A stretch of DNA of 64,000 nt from Ensifer oleiphilus (GCF_013371465.1 NZ_JABWDU010000008.1:124001-188000), one strand, 5' to 3'. Shown: positions 42,625-51,881, numbered from the stretch's first letter. A program made the numbers and translations. The notes: a model not told the origin generated them from the sequence alone.

Positions 42625-43907
42625 TGAAGGTGGTCGTCTTCAACGTCAAATACAGCGAAAACCTCGGTGACGGCGTTCTTGCTCAGTGCCTTGAGACCGC
42701 ACTCGCTCGCGGCGCAAAAGGGCTGGAGGTCAAGACGATCGATCTCGCCGGCAGGACCGCTTTCGGCACCGGCGGTGGTGGGCGGCGCCGGCAATTGCTG
42801 AAGGTGCTGCAGGCACTGCCCGCATTTGCGCGCCGTCTGGTCGTCAGGCAGGCGCTTGCCCCGACACTGCGCCGATTGCAGGTCGAATGGCTCAAGGAGA
42901 TCGAGGCTGCCGATGCCGTCGTGATCGGCGGGGGAAACCTGTTTCAGGACGATGACCTGAACTTCCCGCTGAAGGTGGGAGCGGCGCTCGACTGTGTCAA
43001 ACGCAGCGGCAAGCCGCTCGCAATCTATGCCGTCGGCACCAGCCGGGATTGGTCGCCACAGGCAAGACAGCTCTTCGGCAGGATCGAGGAGAGCCAGCTG
43101 GTCCATGTCTCGGTCCGCGATACGATCGCCAGCCGCAACTGGTTCGGCCATTTTCCAGCCGGCCCGCACGCCCGGATACTGCCCGACCCCGGATTGCTCG
43201 TTCGGGAGATCGTCGCGAGCCACGCGCTCGAGCCGCTGAAGTCTGAGGACCGGGCGATCGGCATCTGCGTCACCGACCCGCTGATCCTGCGGCGTCACGC
43301 GGGCCACGGGTCGCACGGAATTCCGTTTAGGCATATCGAAGACTATCATCGGTTGCTGAGCATGCTACTCGAAGCCGGATATAGGATCTGTCTCTTCACC
43401 AATGGGGCGCAGGAAGACCAGATCTTTGCGCGGCGCATTCTCAGCGGTGACGGCCTCGCGGGGCAAATCGACAGCGGCAATCTCTATCTCGCCCCCCGCC
43501 CCAAAACGCCCGAGGAACTGGTCAACATTATCGCGTCGACGCAGGTTATCCTGGCGCATCGTCTGCACGCCTGCATCGCCGCCTATTCGCTCGGCGTGCC
43601 GCAGGTCGGTCTGGGTTGGGATCCGAAGGTCGACGGCTTCTTCCAGTTCGTCGGCCGGTCGGAGTATTTTGCCGGTGAAGCCGACGTCTCCGCACAACAT
43701 GTCGCCGCCTTGCTTGAGGACGCAGCCCGCAGGGGCATCGATCCCGAGACCCACGCCTCCATCCTCAATCAGGCCCGCGACGGCATCTCGCTGCTGCGAG
43801 AATGCCTTGAGAAGCACCAGAACCGCGGCGCGAACCGGAAGACCCAGCCTGCGGTTGTGCCGAATGAACAAGGCTTGGCCGGCTACGCCTGGTCGAGCGG
43901 CCTCTGA
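42624..43907 (+). CDS. Polysaccharide pyruvyl transferase family protein
   Basis: A 427-residue protein starting MKVVVFNVKYSENLGDGVLA, with a GGGAGG just upstream and TGATG overlap with the polymerase gene. Family marks are ADAVVIGGGNLFQDDDLNF, SVRDTIASRNWFG, DPGLLV and VILAHRLHACIAAYSLGVPQ, including the conserved histidine pair region. It should transfer pyruvate from phosphoenolpyruvate to a sugar of the repeat unit as a ketal, giving the polymer negative charge. CsaB/ExoV-like enzymes of this family are common in rhizobial EPS loci. Confidence 0.9.
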   Translation: MKVVVFNVKYSENLGDGVLAQCLETALARGAKGLEVKTIDLAGRTAFGTGGGGRRRQLLKVLQALPAFARRLVVRQALAPTLRRLQVEWLKEIEAADAVVIGGGNLFQDDDLNFPLKVGAALDCVKRSGKPLAIYAVGTSRDWSPQARQLFGRIEESQLVHVSVRDTIASRNWFGHFPAGPHARILPDPGLLVREIVASHALEPLKSEDRAIGICVTDPLILRRHAGHGSHGIPFRHIEDYHRLLSMLLEAGYRICLFTNGAQEDQIFARRILSGDGLAGQIDSGNLYLAPRPKTPEELVNIIASTQVILAHRLHACIAAYSLGVPQVGLGWDPKVDGFFQFVGRSEYFAGEADVSAQHVAALLEDAARRGIDPETHASILNQARDGISLLRECLEKHQNRGANRKTQPAVVPNEQGLAGYAWSSGL

Positions 43908-44039
43908 CCGTTGCGGGTTACCTGCTCCCCTCGTGAGGCGATTGGTACTACTCACAGCTAAAACCCAGGCGTTTCAGCTCCTTACCGCCCTGCCCACCCG
44001 GCCGGATTAAGCTGATATCGATGTGATTTCCCATCATTA

Positions 44040-44068
44040 CTAACCATCTTGGGTAATATTCCTAACCA
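44040..44068. promoter_or_regulatory. CTAACCA direct repeats before the Crp/Fnr-like gene
   Basis: CTAACCA occurs at 44040-44046 and 44062-44068, a period of 22 bases (two helical turns), within the AT-richer promoter region upstream of the regulator gene at 44128. Read on the opposite strand each is TGGTTAG, which again contains the TTAG core noted at the polysaccharide promoters. Suggests autoregulation or control by the neighbouring LuxR-like protein; not tested. Confidence 0.4.
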
Positions 44069-44127
44069 CCGGTTGTTTGCTATATACTTAAGTACAATCG
44101 AGTAGACCGAAGAGAGAGTGCACCTTT

Positions 44128-44844
44128 ATGGTGGGGCAACTTGGGGCATTTATAGGCTCGCAACAGCGCGGTGAAACGTCGAGTTTCGACACGAACCAAC
44201 ACAGGTCGGAACTCACTGTCGCGCGAAAGCGGGTGTTCCCGGCGGGCTCTATTCTGTTCGAGCCCGAGGGGAGGTCGTGCGTTCTGTTCTTCATCTCCGG
44301 CTGGAGTGTCAGTCGCAAGATTCTGGCGAACGGCACGCGGATCGTTGTCGAGTTCATGCTGCGCGGAGACATGGTTTGGACCTTGTCTTCCGAGCTGACG
44401 CAAGAGACCATCCAGGCCCTCTCGGACGTGACCGTCTATGAATTTGCCGTGCCACCCGGCACCGGTGGACCCAATCTTTCGACCAGGATCCAACAGAATT
44501 TCGTGCACGAGATGCTCAAACGTCAGGTGCGAATGACCGAGCGGCTGGCAAACATCGCGCGCCGCGACGCGCTGGAGCGCACCGGGCATCTGCTGCTCGA
44601 GCTGGCGGTGCGAGCCGGCAAGCCGAGCAGATCAGGCTTCGACGGTTTCGAATGCCCCCTGACGCAGTCCGACATCGGCGACGCTGTCGGGCTGTCGTCC
44701 GTACACATCAACCGCGTTTTGAAGGAGATGAGGTTGAAGGGGTTGTTATCTTTCAGGAATGGCATCGTCGAATTTCTCGATCGCCGACGACTGGCGGAAT
44801 TGGTTGATTTCGACCCGGGCTATCTCCGCACGGACCTCGGTTGA
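44128..44844 (+). CDS. Crp/Fnr family transcriptional regulator
   Basis: A 238-residue regulator. The cyclic-nucleotide-binding-like beta roll covers about 30-140 (RVFPAGSILFEPEGRSCVLF, then GTRIVVEFMLRGDMVWTLSS); the cAMP phosphate-binding RxxE segment of Crp is not evident and there is no N-terminal cysteine cluster, so neither classical cAMP nor Fe-S sensing is supported. The C-terminal helix-turn-helix is LTQSDIGDAVGLSSVHINRV. This shape is common in rhizobial Crp-like proteins of unknown ligand. Its position at the end of the polysaccharide locus, before a LuxR-type gene, suggests local control. Confidence 0.87.
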   Translation: MVGQLGAFIGSQQRGETSSFDTNQHRSELTVARKRVFPAGSILFEPEGRSCVLFFISGWSVSRKILANGTRIVVEFMLRGDMVWTLSSELTQETIQALSDVTVYEFAVPPGTGGPNLSTRIQQNFVHEMLKRQVRMTERLANIARRDALERTGHLLLELAVRAGKPSRSGFDGFECPLTQSDIGDAVGLSSVHINRVLKEMRLKGLLSFRNGIVEFLDRRRLAELVDFDPGYLRTDLG

Positions 44845-45013
44845 TTGATTGCGAATACGTTAACCTATGTTAATGCAGAGCAACAATATATGTGATCTGA
44901 TTGGCAATATATAATAACAAAATCATGAGAGGAACCCGAAGGTATATTAGTACTTATACTTGTATCTAGAATTTTTACACCTGACAAAATAAGAATAAAA
45001 AGGAGAAATTTCA
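44845..45013. promoter_or_regulatory. AT-rich promoter of the LuxR-like regulator gene
   Basis: This 169-base gap is far more AT-rich than the rest of the window. It contains TTAAC (44860-44864) and GTTAA (44869-44873) as a short inverted repeat, and AAAGGAG just before the ATG at 45014. The composition and low coding content suggest an extended regulatory region or a site bound by silencing proteins; no RNA gene is recognisable. Confidence 0.4.
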
Positions 45014-45781
45014 ATGGATATTCGTACAGCGACAATTGCAAGAAATTCCACAACGCGACCGACATCCTTCCCAAGCGCACTGGAACAATCCCTCCCCCAA
45101 GGCTTGAGCGGTTCGGACATGACGGATCAGGAAGAGGATTTCGACTACATCCTGCTGATCGATCCTCGCGCCCTCGACCGGGAATGCCTGTCGAAAAGCC
45201 TGACTGGCTACGATCCGGGCCTAACGATCGTTACCGTCGGATCCTTTGACGAGTGGCGCACCCGAAAGTTGCAGACCGACCCCTCGGCGGTTCTTCTGAT
45301 CGTCGGCGGCGGCAAAGTTGGCGACCTTGCCGTCTGCGAAAAAATCGAAGCACTGGTTGAAAAGTTCAAATACAGCCCGGTGATCGTGGTCGCCGAGACG
45401 GACGAACTCGGCCAGATTCTCAAAGCGCTGGAATGCGGTGCCCGTGGCTACATTCCAAGCAATGTCGGGATCAATGTCGCTGCCGAAGCGATCGCGCTTG
45501 CGCGCGCCGGCGGCGTCTTCGTTCCGGCGAGCAGCATCCTGACGATGAGGGAGGCAATCAACTCGGTCGTGAACGGCGCCCGATGCTCTGACAGCCTGTT
45601 CACGCCGCGGGAAATCGAGGTTGCCGAAGCCTTGCGCCGTGGAAAGGCCAACAAGATCATCGCCTACGAGATGGATCTGTGTGAAAGCACCGTGAAGGTC
45701 CACATCAGAAACATCATGAAAAAGCTAAACGCGACCAACCGTACCGAGGTCGCCTACAAGATCAGGGAGTTCATGAAGTAA
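45014..45781 (+). CDS. LuxR/FixJ-type transcriptional regulator with degenerate receiver domain
   Basis: A 255-residue protein. Residues about 43-165 resemble a receiver domain (DYILLIDPRALDRECLSKSL, then VIVVAETDE and ALECGARGYIPS), but the strand that should carry the phosphorylated Asp reads AVLLIVGGGKVGD (92-104) without that Asp. The C-terminal GerE/LuxR helix-turn-helix is LFTPREIEVAEALRRGKANK followed by MDLCESTVKVHIRNIMKKLN. It should bind DNA as a dimer independent of classical phosphorylation. It is the best local candidate to bind the repeats found in this locus. An AAGGAG lies just upstream of the ATG. Confidence 0.88.
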   Translation: MDIRTATIARNSTTRPTSFPSALEQSLPQGLSGSDMTDQEEDFDYILLIDPRALDRECLSKSLTGYDPGLTIVTVGSFDEWRTRKLQTDPSAVLLIVGGGKVGDLAVCEKIEALVEKFKYSPVIVVAETDELGQILKALECGARGYIPSNVGINVAAEAIALARAGGVFVPASSILTMREAINSVVNGARCSDSLFTPREIEVAEALRRGKANKIIAYEMDLCESTVKVHIRNIMKKLNATNRTEVAYKIREFMK

Positions 45782-46030
45782 GCCGGCCGAACAAACGAGC
45801 CGGAAGACGACGCGAACCACGAGAACCACGGCAGGCGCACCCGTTGACCACCGCCTGCTGACGGCGAATGCGAACGGCTGACATGTCACCTGTGCCCGGC
45901 AATGCTGCCGGCATGGGACGACATGTGGTTATCACCTTGCGCCTTTGCGGATGGCTTGTTTCAGCGCTTCTGTTGGCGATCAAATCGCCACGCCGATTGA
46001 ACCGGAAATGCGAGGACAAGCATGCGCCTC

Positions 46031-46642
46031 TCAGCGGCTTCCGGTACCATTGACGAGAGCGAGGATCAGCCGGTGGATGTTGCCGCCGTCGCTCAGTTCG
46101 ACCCGATCGAACTCCCGGCTTCTCTGACGCTGGGCAACAGATAGCTCTCCCAGACGTCTTGTCAGCTCCGTCCTGATTTTGCGGCAGTTGGGGTCAGCGT
46201 CTACCGAGAGCCCCACCGACGTACTCTCGATCGCCTTCACTAAATCCTTGATGAAGTCGCCGTGCACCAGTTCGTGGCTGCGAACGCCTGAGATGAAGGT
46301 TTCCCAATTCTGCGCCATGGCGCCCTGCAGCGGCTTTGACGGCTTGGGCAGCGTATAGGTGATGATGAGCTTCGGCTTTGCCGACACGAGCGTGCAGGCG
46401 TTGTTGCGTTGCGGCTCGTATTTCCTGGTCCAGGTCAGCTTGAAATCGGTGTGCGCGATGGCACGAACCAGCCCACCAACCTTTGGCCCACGCTCGCCGA
46501 TCGACGCGTAAAGTTCAGCTCCGGTCTGACCCGAAATAGCATAGGTGTGGGTCTTTTCCACCGCCTGCCATTCCGCATGCGCCATCGACGGCACCCAGAG
46601 TTTGCAGACCATCATGCTGCAGAAGAGAACGCTTGGCTTCAC
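46031..46642 (-). CDS. DUF922 family predicted secreted zinc protease
   Basis: A 203-residue protein starting MKPSVLFCSMMVCKLWVPSM with a probable signal peptide ending near MAHAEW. It has the DUF922 pattern YAISGQTGAELYASIGERGP and NWETFISGVRSHELVHGDF, where HELVH (123-127) is the HExxH zinc site. The two cysteines (83 and in DPNC) may form a disulfide. Members are predicted periplasmic metalloproteases of unknown substrate. It stands alone, 250 bases from the LuxR-type gene and 230 bases from the efflux genes. Confidence 0.85.
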   Translation of the reverse strand: MKPSVLFCSMMVCKLWVPSMAHAEWQAVEKTHTYAISGQTGAELYASIGERGPKVGGLVRAIAHTDFKLTWTRKYEPQRNNACTLVSAKPKLIITYTLPKPSKPLQGAMAQNWETFISGVRSHELVHGDFIKDLVKAIESTSVGLSVDADPNCRKIRTELTRRLGELSVAQRQRSREFDRVELSDGGNIHRLILALVNGTGSR

Positions 46643-46871
46643 CCGAATCCCCTGAAAGTCACCTGAACGCCGGCGACCCTACTGCATAATGCCCTGAGGA
46701 GCATCGGTTTGTGGCGAAAGCAGCGGCACCTTTTCACGGTCCCCCGCCCACCTCCGCCAACCACTCCTTCCGGGGCCGCCGCCGAGCTCGCAAGTAGCCA
46801 TGACGGCGCCCCTTTCATGCAATCGTCCTTATCGCCTCCCGCCGGTATCGGATATCTGCCCGCCGGCTCAG

Positions 46872-49800
46872 CTATTCGGCTGCAACGGCTGGGGGATAGA
46901 TGATCGCCGCTGCCGGTTCGGCATCGTCCGCTTCAATGGTTTCCGGCTCGGTTTCCTGCCGCTTCGGCTCTCGGCCGAAGAACAGCGCGTAGCCGGCCGG
47001 CAGCACCAGGATCGTCAGAACGGTGGCGACAAGGATGCCGCCCATCATCGCATAGGCCAAAGGCCCCCAGAAGACACCGCGCGAGATCGGGATCAGCGCC
47101 AGAACCGCGGTCAGCGCCGTCAGCATGATCGGACGGAACCGGCGCACGGCCGAGCCGATGATGGCTTCGGAGCGATCCATGCCAGCGGCAATGTCCTGGT
47201 CGATCTGGTCCACCAGGATGATCGAGTTGCGCATGATGATGCCGAGCAGCGCGATAACGCCGAGGATCGCGACGAAACCGAAGGGCGCCCCGCTGATCAA
47301 CAGTGCTGCGGCAGCCCCGATAATCCCGAGCGGACCGGTTGCCAGAACCAGCATAGCCTTGCCGAAATGCTGGAGCTGGACCATCAGCAACACGACGATG
47401 ACCGCCAGCATGATCGGCGCTTTGGCGGCGATCGAGCCCTGGCTTTCGGCCGCGTCTTCCGCCCCACCCTGGATGCTGACGCTATAGCCGGGGGCGAGGC
47501 TATCGCGCAGCGTCTGCATCTCGCCATACATCTTCAACGCCACGTCATTCGGCTGAACACCATCGGGCAAGGTGCCGCGAACGGTGATCGTCGGCAGGCG
47601 ATCCCTGCGCCATTCGATGCCCTGCTCAAGCACGGGCACCACCTTGGCGACCTGCGAGAGCGGAACGAAGCTGCCGAAATCGGTCGGGATATAGATCGAT
47701 TCCACCGATGACAGCAGCGCGCGGGTCGCATCTGGCTCGCGGGCGACGATCGAGACGGTTTCTTCGCCATCGCGGAAATTTTCGAGCGGCACCCCGGACA
47801 TGGTCGCCTGCAGCATCTGCCGGACGCGTTGCGAGGTGACGCCGAGCGCGCGGGCGCGATCCTGGTCGATCACCAGCTTCATCGCCGTCACCGGCTCCAG
47901 CCAATCGTCATGCACCGCACCGAGTTGCGGGTTTTCCGCGAACTTCGCCTTCACCTGGTCGGCGATGCGGCGCACCTCCTGGCGATCCGGTCCCATGATG
48001 CGCATCTGCACAGGCCAGCCGGTCGGCGGGCCGAGGAAGAGACGATCGACCTTGGAGCGGATCGAGGGAAAATCCTCCGCAAGGATCTTGCGCAGTTTGA
48101 CGATCAGCCGTTCGCGCGCCGGCTCGTCGTTGGCCATGATGAGAAGCTGGGCGAAGTTCGGATTGCGCAGCTGCTGGTCGAGCGGCAGGAAGAACCGCGG
48201 CGCACCTTCGCCGATGTAGGTCGCGATGAAACGCTTGTCCGCATCGTCCATCATCCGGGCTTCGAGCTCTTTTGCCTCACTCTCGACTTGCTTGATGCTG
48301 GTGCCTTCCGGCAGCCAGAGATCGACGAGGATTTCCGGGCGGGAGGACTGCGGGAAGAAGTTCTTCGGAATGAACTGGAACGCCCACAGGCTGACGAAGA
48401 AGGCGACGAGCGTCATCGACAGCACGATGACGCGGTGATGCACCGCCCAGGACACCGTCGAGCGCAGGCGGCGATAGAAGCGGGTATCGAAGACATCGTG
48501 ATGGCCGCCGGCATGGGCGCGCTGCTTCAGGATCATGTTGCCGAGCCAGGGCGTGAAATAGACGGCGACGAACCACGACACCACCAGAGCGATACCGACC
48601 ACATAAAACAGCGAGCGTACATATTCGCCCGCCGTCGAGGCGGCAAAGCCGACCGGAATGAACCCGGCGGTGGTGATGAGCGTGCCCGTCAGCATCGGGA
48701 AAGCCGTCGAGGTATAAGCAAAGCTGGCGGCCTCGACCTTGACGAGCCCTTCCTCCAGCTTGCGTTCCATCATCTCGACGACAATCATGGCGTCGTCGAC
48801 CAGAAGCCCGAGCGCGATGATCAGCGCGCCAAGCGATATGCGCTGCAGGTCGATGCCAAGTTCGTACATGATGGCAAAAGTGGCAGCCAGCACCAGCGGG
48901 ATGGTGATGGCGATCACCAGGCCCGAGCGCCAGCCGATCGACAGGAACGAAACGACGAGCACGATCACCAGCGCCTCGCCGAGCGCCTTCATGAATTCGC
49001 CAACGGCTTCGGTGACCACTTCCGGCTGGTTGGAGATCTGATCGACAACGACACCATAGGGCAGAGACGCCTCAAAACGCTTGTAGGTCTCCTCGACGGC
49101 GGCGCCGACATCGGTGACCTTGAAGCCCTTGGCCATCACCACGCCGATCTGCACGCTGTCCTGTCCGTTGAAACGGAACTTGCGCGAGTAGGGATCCTCC
49201 AGCCCTGAGGAGACTGTGGCGATATCGCCGAGACGGGTGACCTCCCCGCCGGCCCGCAGACTCAGGTTTCTGAGATCCTCGACCTTGTCGAGGCCACCCT
49301 CGACGGAAATGCGCACCGAGCGCGAGCTGGTGTCGACCGAACCTGCCGGATCGACATTGTTCTGACCGGCGATGGTGTTTCTGAGATCGTTGAGCGTCAG
49401 CCCACGCGCGGCCAGCACGTTCGAGGAGACGTCGATGTAGATCTTCTCGGGCTGGTCACCGAGAATGACCGCCTTCTCGACGCCGGGCGTCGTCAAGAGC
49501 ATGTCGCGCGCCTGGATCGCGAACTTCTTCAGTTCGGGATAGCTGTAACCGTCGCCGCTCAGCGAATTGAGAGTTATGAAGGTGTCGCCGAACTCGTCGT
49601 TGAAATAGGGCCCAAGCAGCCCTTCCGGCAACTCGTTGGCGATATCGCCGACTTTCTTGCGGACCTGATAGAACGCGTCGGCCACCTCTTGGGCATTGGT
49701 GTCGCCCTCGACCTGCAGCGTGATGATCGCGCTTCCGGCGCGCGTGTAGGAGCGGACGAAATCAAGATGCGGGGTCTCCTGCAGCTTGCGCTCGATCTTG

Positions 49801-50033
49801 TTGACGACCTGGTCCTCCATCTCCTGAATCGAGGCGCCCGGCCAGAAAGCCTGCACCACCATGACGCGGAAGGTGAAGTCGGGGTCCTCCTTCTGACCCA
49901 TGCGCATCAGACCGAGCGCACCGGTGATGATGATCAGGCCGAACAGGAACCGCGCGATGCTGGGATGGGCGATCGCCCAGCGCGAAAGATTGAAAGGCCG
50001 CTTTTCTTCGGTGGACTGGGACATCGGCATCAT
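46872..50033 (-). CDS. RND efflux transporter permease
   Basis: A 1053-residue inner-membrane pump of the RND superfamily, full length. The first membrane helix (SIARFLFGLIIITGALGLMR) is followed by a large periplasmic porter domain; IALGLLVDDAMIVVEMMERK carries the TM4 proton-relay aspartates. The second half begins near VIVLSMTLVAFFVSLWAFQF and ends with SAVRRFRPIMLTALTAVLAL and further helices. It should expel drugs or other amphiphiles with the adaptor encoded 17 bases upstream. No outer-membrane channel gene is adjacent, so a TolC-like partner elsewhere is likely. Confidence 0.95.
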   Translation of the reverse strand: MMPMSQSTEEKRPFNLSRWAIAHPSIARFLFGLIIITGALGLMRMGQKEDPDFTFRVMVVQAFWPGASIQEMEDQVVNKIERKLQETPHLDFVRSYTRAGSAIITLQVEGDTNAQEVADAFYQVRKKVGDIANELPEGLLGPYFNDEFGDTFITLNSLSGDGYSYPELKKFAIQARDMLLTTPGVEKAVILGDQPEKIYIDVSSNVLAARGLTLNDLRNTIAGQNNVDPAGSVDTSSRSVRISVEGGLDKVEDLRNLSLRAGGEVTRLGDIATVSSGLEDPYSRKFRFNGQDSVQIGVVMAKGFKVTDVGAAVEETYKRFEASLPYGVVVDQISNQPEVVTEAVGEFMKALGEALVIVLVVSFLSIGWRSGLVIAITIPLVLAATFAIMYELGIDLQRISLGALIIALGLLVDDAMIVVEMMERKLEEGLVKVEAASFAYTSTAFPMLTGTLITTAGFIPVGFAASTAGEYVRSLFYVVGIALVVSWFVAVYFTPWLGNMILKQRAHAGGHHDVFDTRFYRRLRSTVSWAVHHRVIVLSMTLVAFFVSLWAFQFIPKNFFPQSSRPEILVDLWLPEGTSIKQVESEAKELEARMMDDADKRFIATYIGEGAPRFFLPLDQQLRNPNFAQLLIMANDEPARERLIVKLRKILAEDFPSIRSKVDRLFLGPPTGWPVQMRIMGPDRQEVRRIADQVKAKFAENPQLGAVHDDWLEPVTAMKLVIDQDRARALGVTSQRVRQMLQATMSGVPLENFRDGEETVSIVAREPDATRALLSSVESIYIPTDFGSFVPLSQVAKVVPVLEQGIEWRRDRLPTITVRGTLPDGVQPNDVALKMYGEMQTLRDSLAPGYSVSIQGGAEDAAESQGSIAAKAPIMLAVIVVLLMVQLQHFGKAMLVLATGPLGIIGAAAALLISGAPFGFVAILGVIALLGIIMRNSIILVDQIDQDIAAGMDRSEAIIGSAVRRFRPIMLTALTAVLALIPISRGVFWGPLAYAMMGGILVATVLTILVLPAGYALFFGREPKRQETEPETIEADDAEPAAAIIYPPAVAAE

Positions 50034-50050
50034 TCCGCGGTTGGGTTGGT

Positions 50051-51208
50051 TCAGCGCACGATTTCGGCGGCTGCAGTCTTGTCGGCGGCAGCAGACTGGC
50101 GGTCGACATCGCCCGAAATCGCGACCTTGAGGTTTTCGGTCATGAACTGCGTGCCGGCGGCCACCACCAGGTCGCCGTGCTTCAGCCCGTCGACCACGCG
50201 CACGCCCTCACCGGTAAAGTCGGCAACGGTGATCATCCGGCTCTTCACGGTCTGGCTGTCGCGATCGACAACCCATACCGTTGTCCCGCCGTCCTTTTGT
50301 GCCAGAGCGCTCAGGGGCACCGAGATGCGGCGTTCGGCGTTGTCAGCCGACGCCAGGATCGTTGCGGTCATGCCAAGCAGGACGCGGGGATCGTTGGGCA
50401 GGCTGACGCGCACCGCAAAGGTTCGCGACGGCTGTTCGGCACTGCCGGCCACCTCGCGCACCTTGCCATCGAGCATCAGTCCCTGATCCGACCAGAAGCC
50501 GGCCTTGACCGCCATGCCCGGCTTGAAATTGGCAACATCGACCTCCGGGACGGCGATCAGCACTTCCTTTTCGCCATCGACGGCGACGGTGGCGACAGGG
50601 GTGCCGGAGCCGACGACCTGACCGACATCGGCGGAGATTGCCGCGACGATGCCGCCGCGGTCGGCCACCAGCTGGGTGTAGGTCACCTGGTTTTTCGCCT
50701 GCGAGAGCGCCGAGCTTGCGGCGTCGCGCGTGGCAACCGCCTGGTTATGGCCGAGTGTCGCCTGATCCAGTTGTGCCTTGGAGGCGACTTTCCTGGCAAA
50801 GAGCTGTTCGGCGCGCGCGCGCACCAATGCAGTCGTCTCGACCTGACGCTCGGCGGCCTCGAGGTTTGCGGCCGCACTCTTGACCGATAGCTCATAGTCC
50901 GTCGCGTCAATGCGGGCGAGCGGATCACCTGATTTCACCCGATCGCCGACATTGACCAGCCGCTCGGTGATCTTGCCGTTGACGCGAAAGCCGAGATTCA
51001 TCTCCGTACGAGCGCGCACAATGCCGGAGTAGCTCATCTGACGTGCTTGGCCGACATCGCCGATTTCGACCACCTTGACCGGACGCACGACCGGCTTGGC
51101 TTCCTCGGCTTCCTCGGAGCAGGCTGCAAGCACGAGAGAGATCGCGGCAAGAAAGACGATCCTTCCGCTCCGTGCGAAGCGAAGACGGGTTTGAACGGGC
51201 AAGGGCAT
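50051..51208 (-). CDS. RND efflux periplasmic adaptor (membrane fusion lipoprotein)
   Basis: A 385-residue HlyD/MFP-type adaptor starting MPLPVQTRLRFARSGRIVFL. A lipobox VLAAC puts the lipidated Cys at position 30. A biotinyl-lipoyl-like segment appears as GFRVNGKITERLVNVGDRVK, followed by an alpha-hairpin (AAANLEAAERQVETTALVRA) and beta-barrel domains. It connects the RND pump to an outer-membrane channel. An in-frame ATG 60 codons upstream was rejected because it reads through the promoter region and would bury the lipobox. Confidence 0.93.
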   Translation of the reverse strand: MPLPVQTRLRFARSGRIVFLAAISLVLAACSEEAEEAKPVVRPVKVVEIGDVGQARQMSYSGIVRARTEMNLGFRVNGKITERLVNVGDRVKSGDPLARIDATDYELSVKSAAANLEAAERQVETTALVRARAEQLFARKVASKAQLDQATLGHNQAVATRDAASSALSQAKNQVTYTQLVADRGGIVAAISADVGQVVGSGTPVATVAVDGEKEVLIAVPEVDVANFKPGMAVKAGFWSDQGLMLDGKVREVAGSAEQPSRTFAVRVSLPNDPRVLLGMTATILASADNAERRISVPLSALAQKDGGTTVWVVDRDSQTVKSRMITVADFTGEGVRVVDGLKHGDLVVAAGTQFMTENLKVAISGDVDRQSAAADKTAAAEIVR

Positions 51209-51264
51209 TTCCGCACTCCTAGGGTGGCAGCAGCCATACGGCTCACATGAGGGCCGCAGTTTGG

Positions 51265-51870
51265 TCAGTTTTTCAGGGCCTTGATCGCAAACTCGATCAA
51301 TTGCTCGGGTGTCGCCCGATTGGCCTTCGAGAGGCATTGCGCCACCATCTGCGGATGACAGAGGGTCACTGTGGCTGCCCCGAAACATCGGGAGGCGATG
51401 TCGACGTCCTGCTCGGGGAATTCCCCCGCTTCAATCCCCTCGCGGATCACGTCGGCGAAAAGGGCATGCAGACGGTCGATGTGCATGTCGATCACGTGCC
51501 AGTCCCGCTCCATGGCGATCACCACCATTTCATGGACCTTCTGGTCGTCGAGCATGACCTCGACGGTCAGTTGGTACTGTGCGTGCAAATATCGCCGCAA
51601 GCGCTCGACGGCGCTTACAGGAAGCCGACAGATCTCGGCCGCCTGCTGGTAGCTCGCATCCAGCAGGCGACCGCAGATCGCTTGATGGATCTCAGCCTTG
51701 GAGGCGAAGAAGCGGTAGATGTTGGCCGGCGACATGCCGAGATCGCGGGCGATATCGGCGACATTGGTCTTCGAATAGCCGAAATGTCGAAACAGTCGCT
51801 CGGCAGATTCCAGAATCCGAAAAACGTTTTCCTGATGCGCGGCATTCAGCTGGTCGATGCTGTCGTCCAT
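51265..51870 (-). CDS. TetR/AcrR family repressor of the efflux operon
   Basis: A 201-residue TetR regulator starting MDDSIDQLNAAHQENVFRIL. The N-terminal helix-turn-helix is NVADIARDLGMSPANIYRFF; the rest is the alpha-helical ligand domain. It is the first gene of the leftward set and lies 57 bases before the adaptor gene. A perfect 16-bp inverted repeat sits 12 bases upstream of its ATG, so it very probably represses itself and the pump genes. An in-frame ATG at 51945 would place the operator within the coding region and was not used. Confidence 0.9.
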   Translation of the reverse strand: MDDSIDQLNAAHQENVFRILESAERLFRHFGYSKTNVADIARDLGMSPANIYRFFASKAEIHQAICGRLLDASYQQAAEICRLPVSAVERLRRYLHAQYQLTVEVMLDDQKVHEMVVIAMERDWHVIDMHIDRLHALFADVIREGIEAGEFPEQDVDIASRCFGAATVTLCHPQMVAQCLSKANRATPEQLIEFAIKALKN

Positions 51871-51881
51871 AGAGTTTTGCC

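Noticed and set aside
44841-44855. Possible FNR box (TTGATTGATT) before the LuxR-like gene
   Set aside because: The second half does not match ATCAA at the required spacing.
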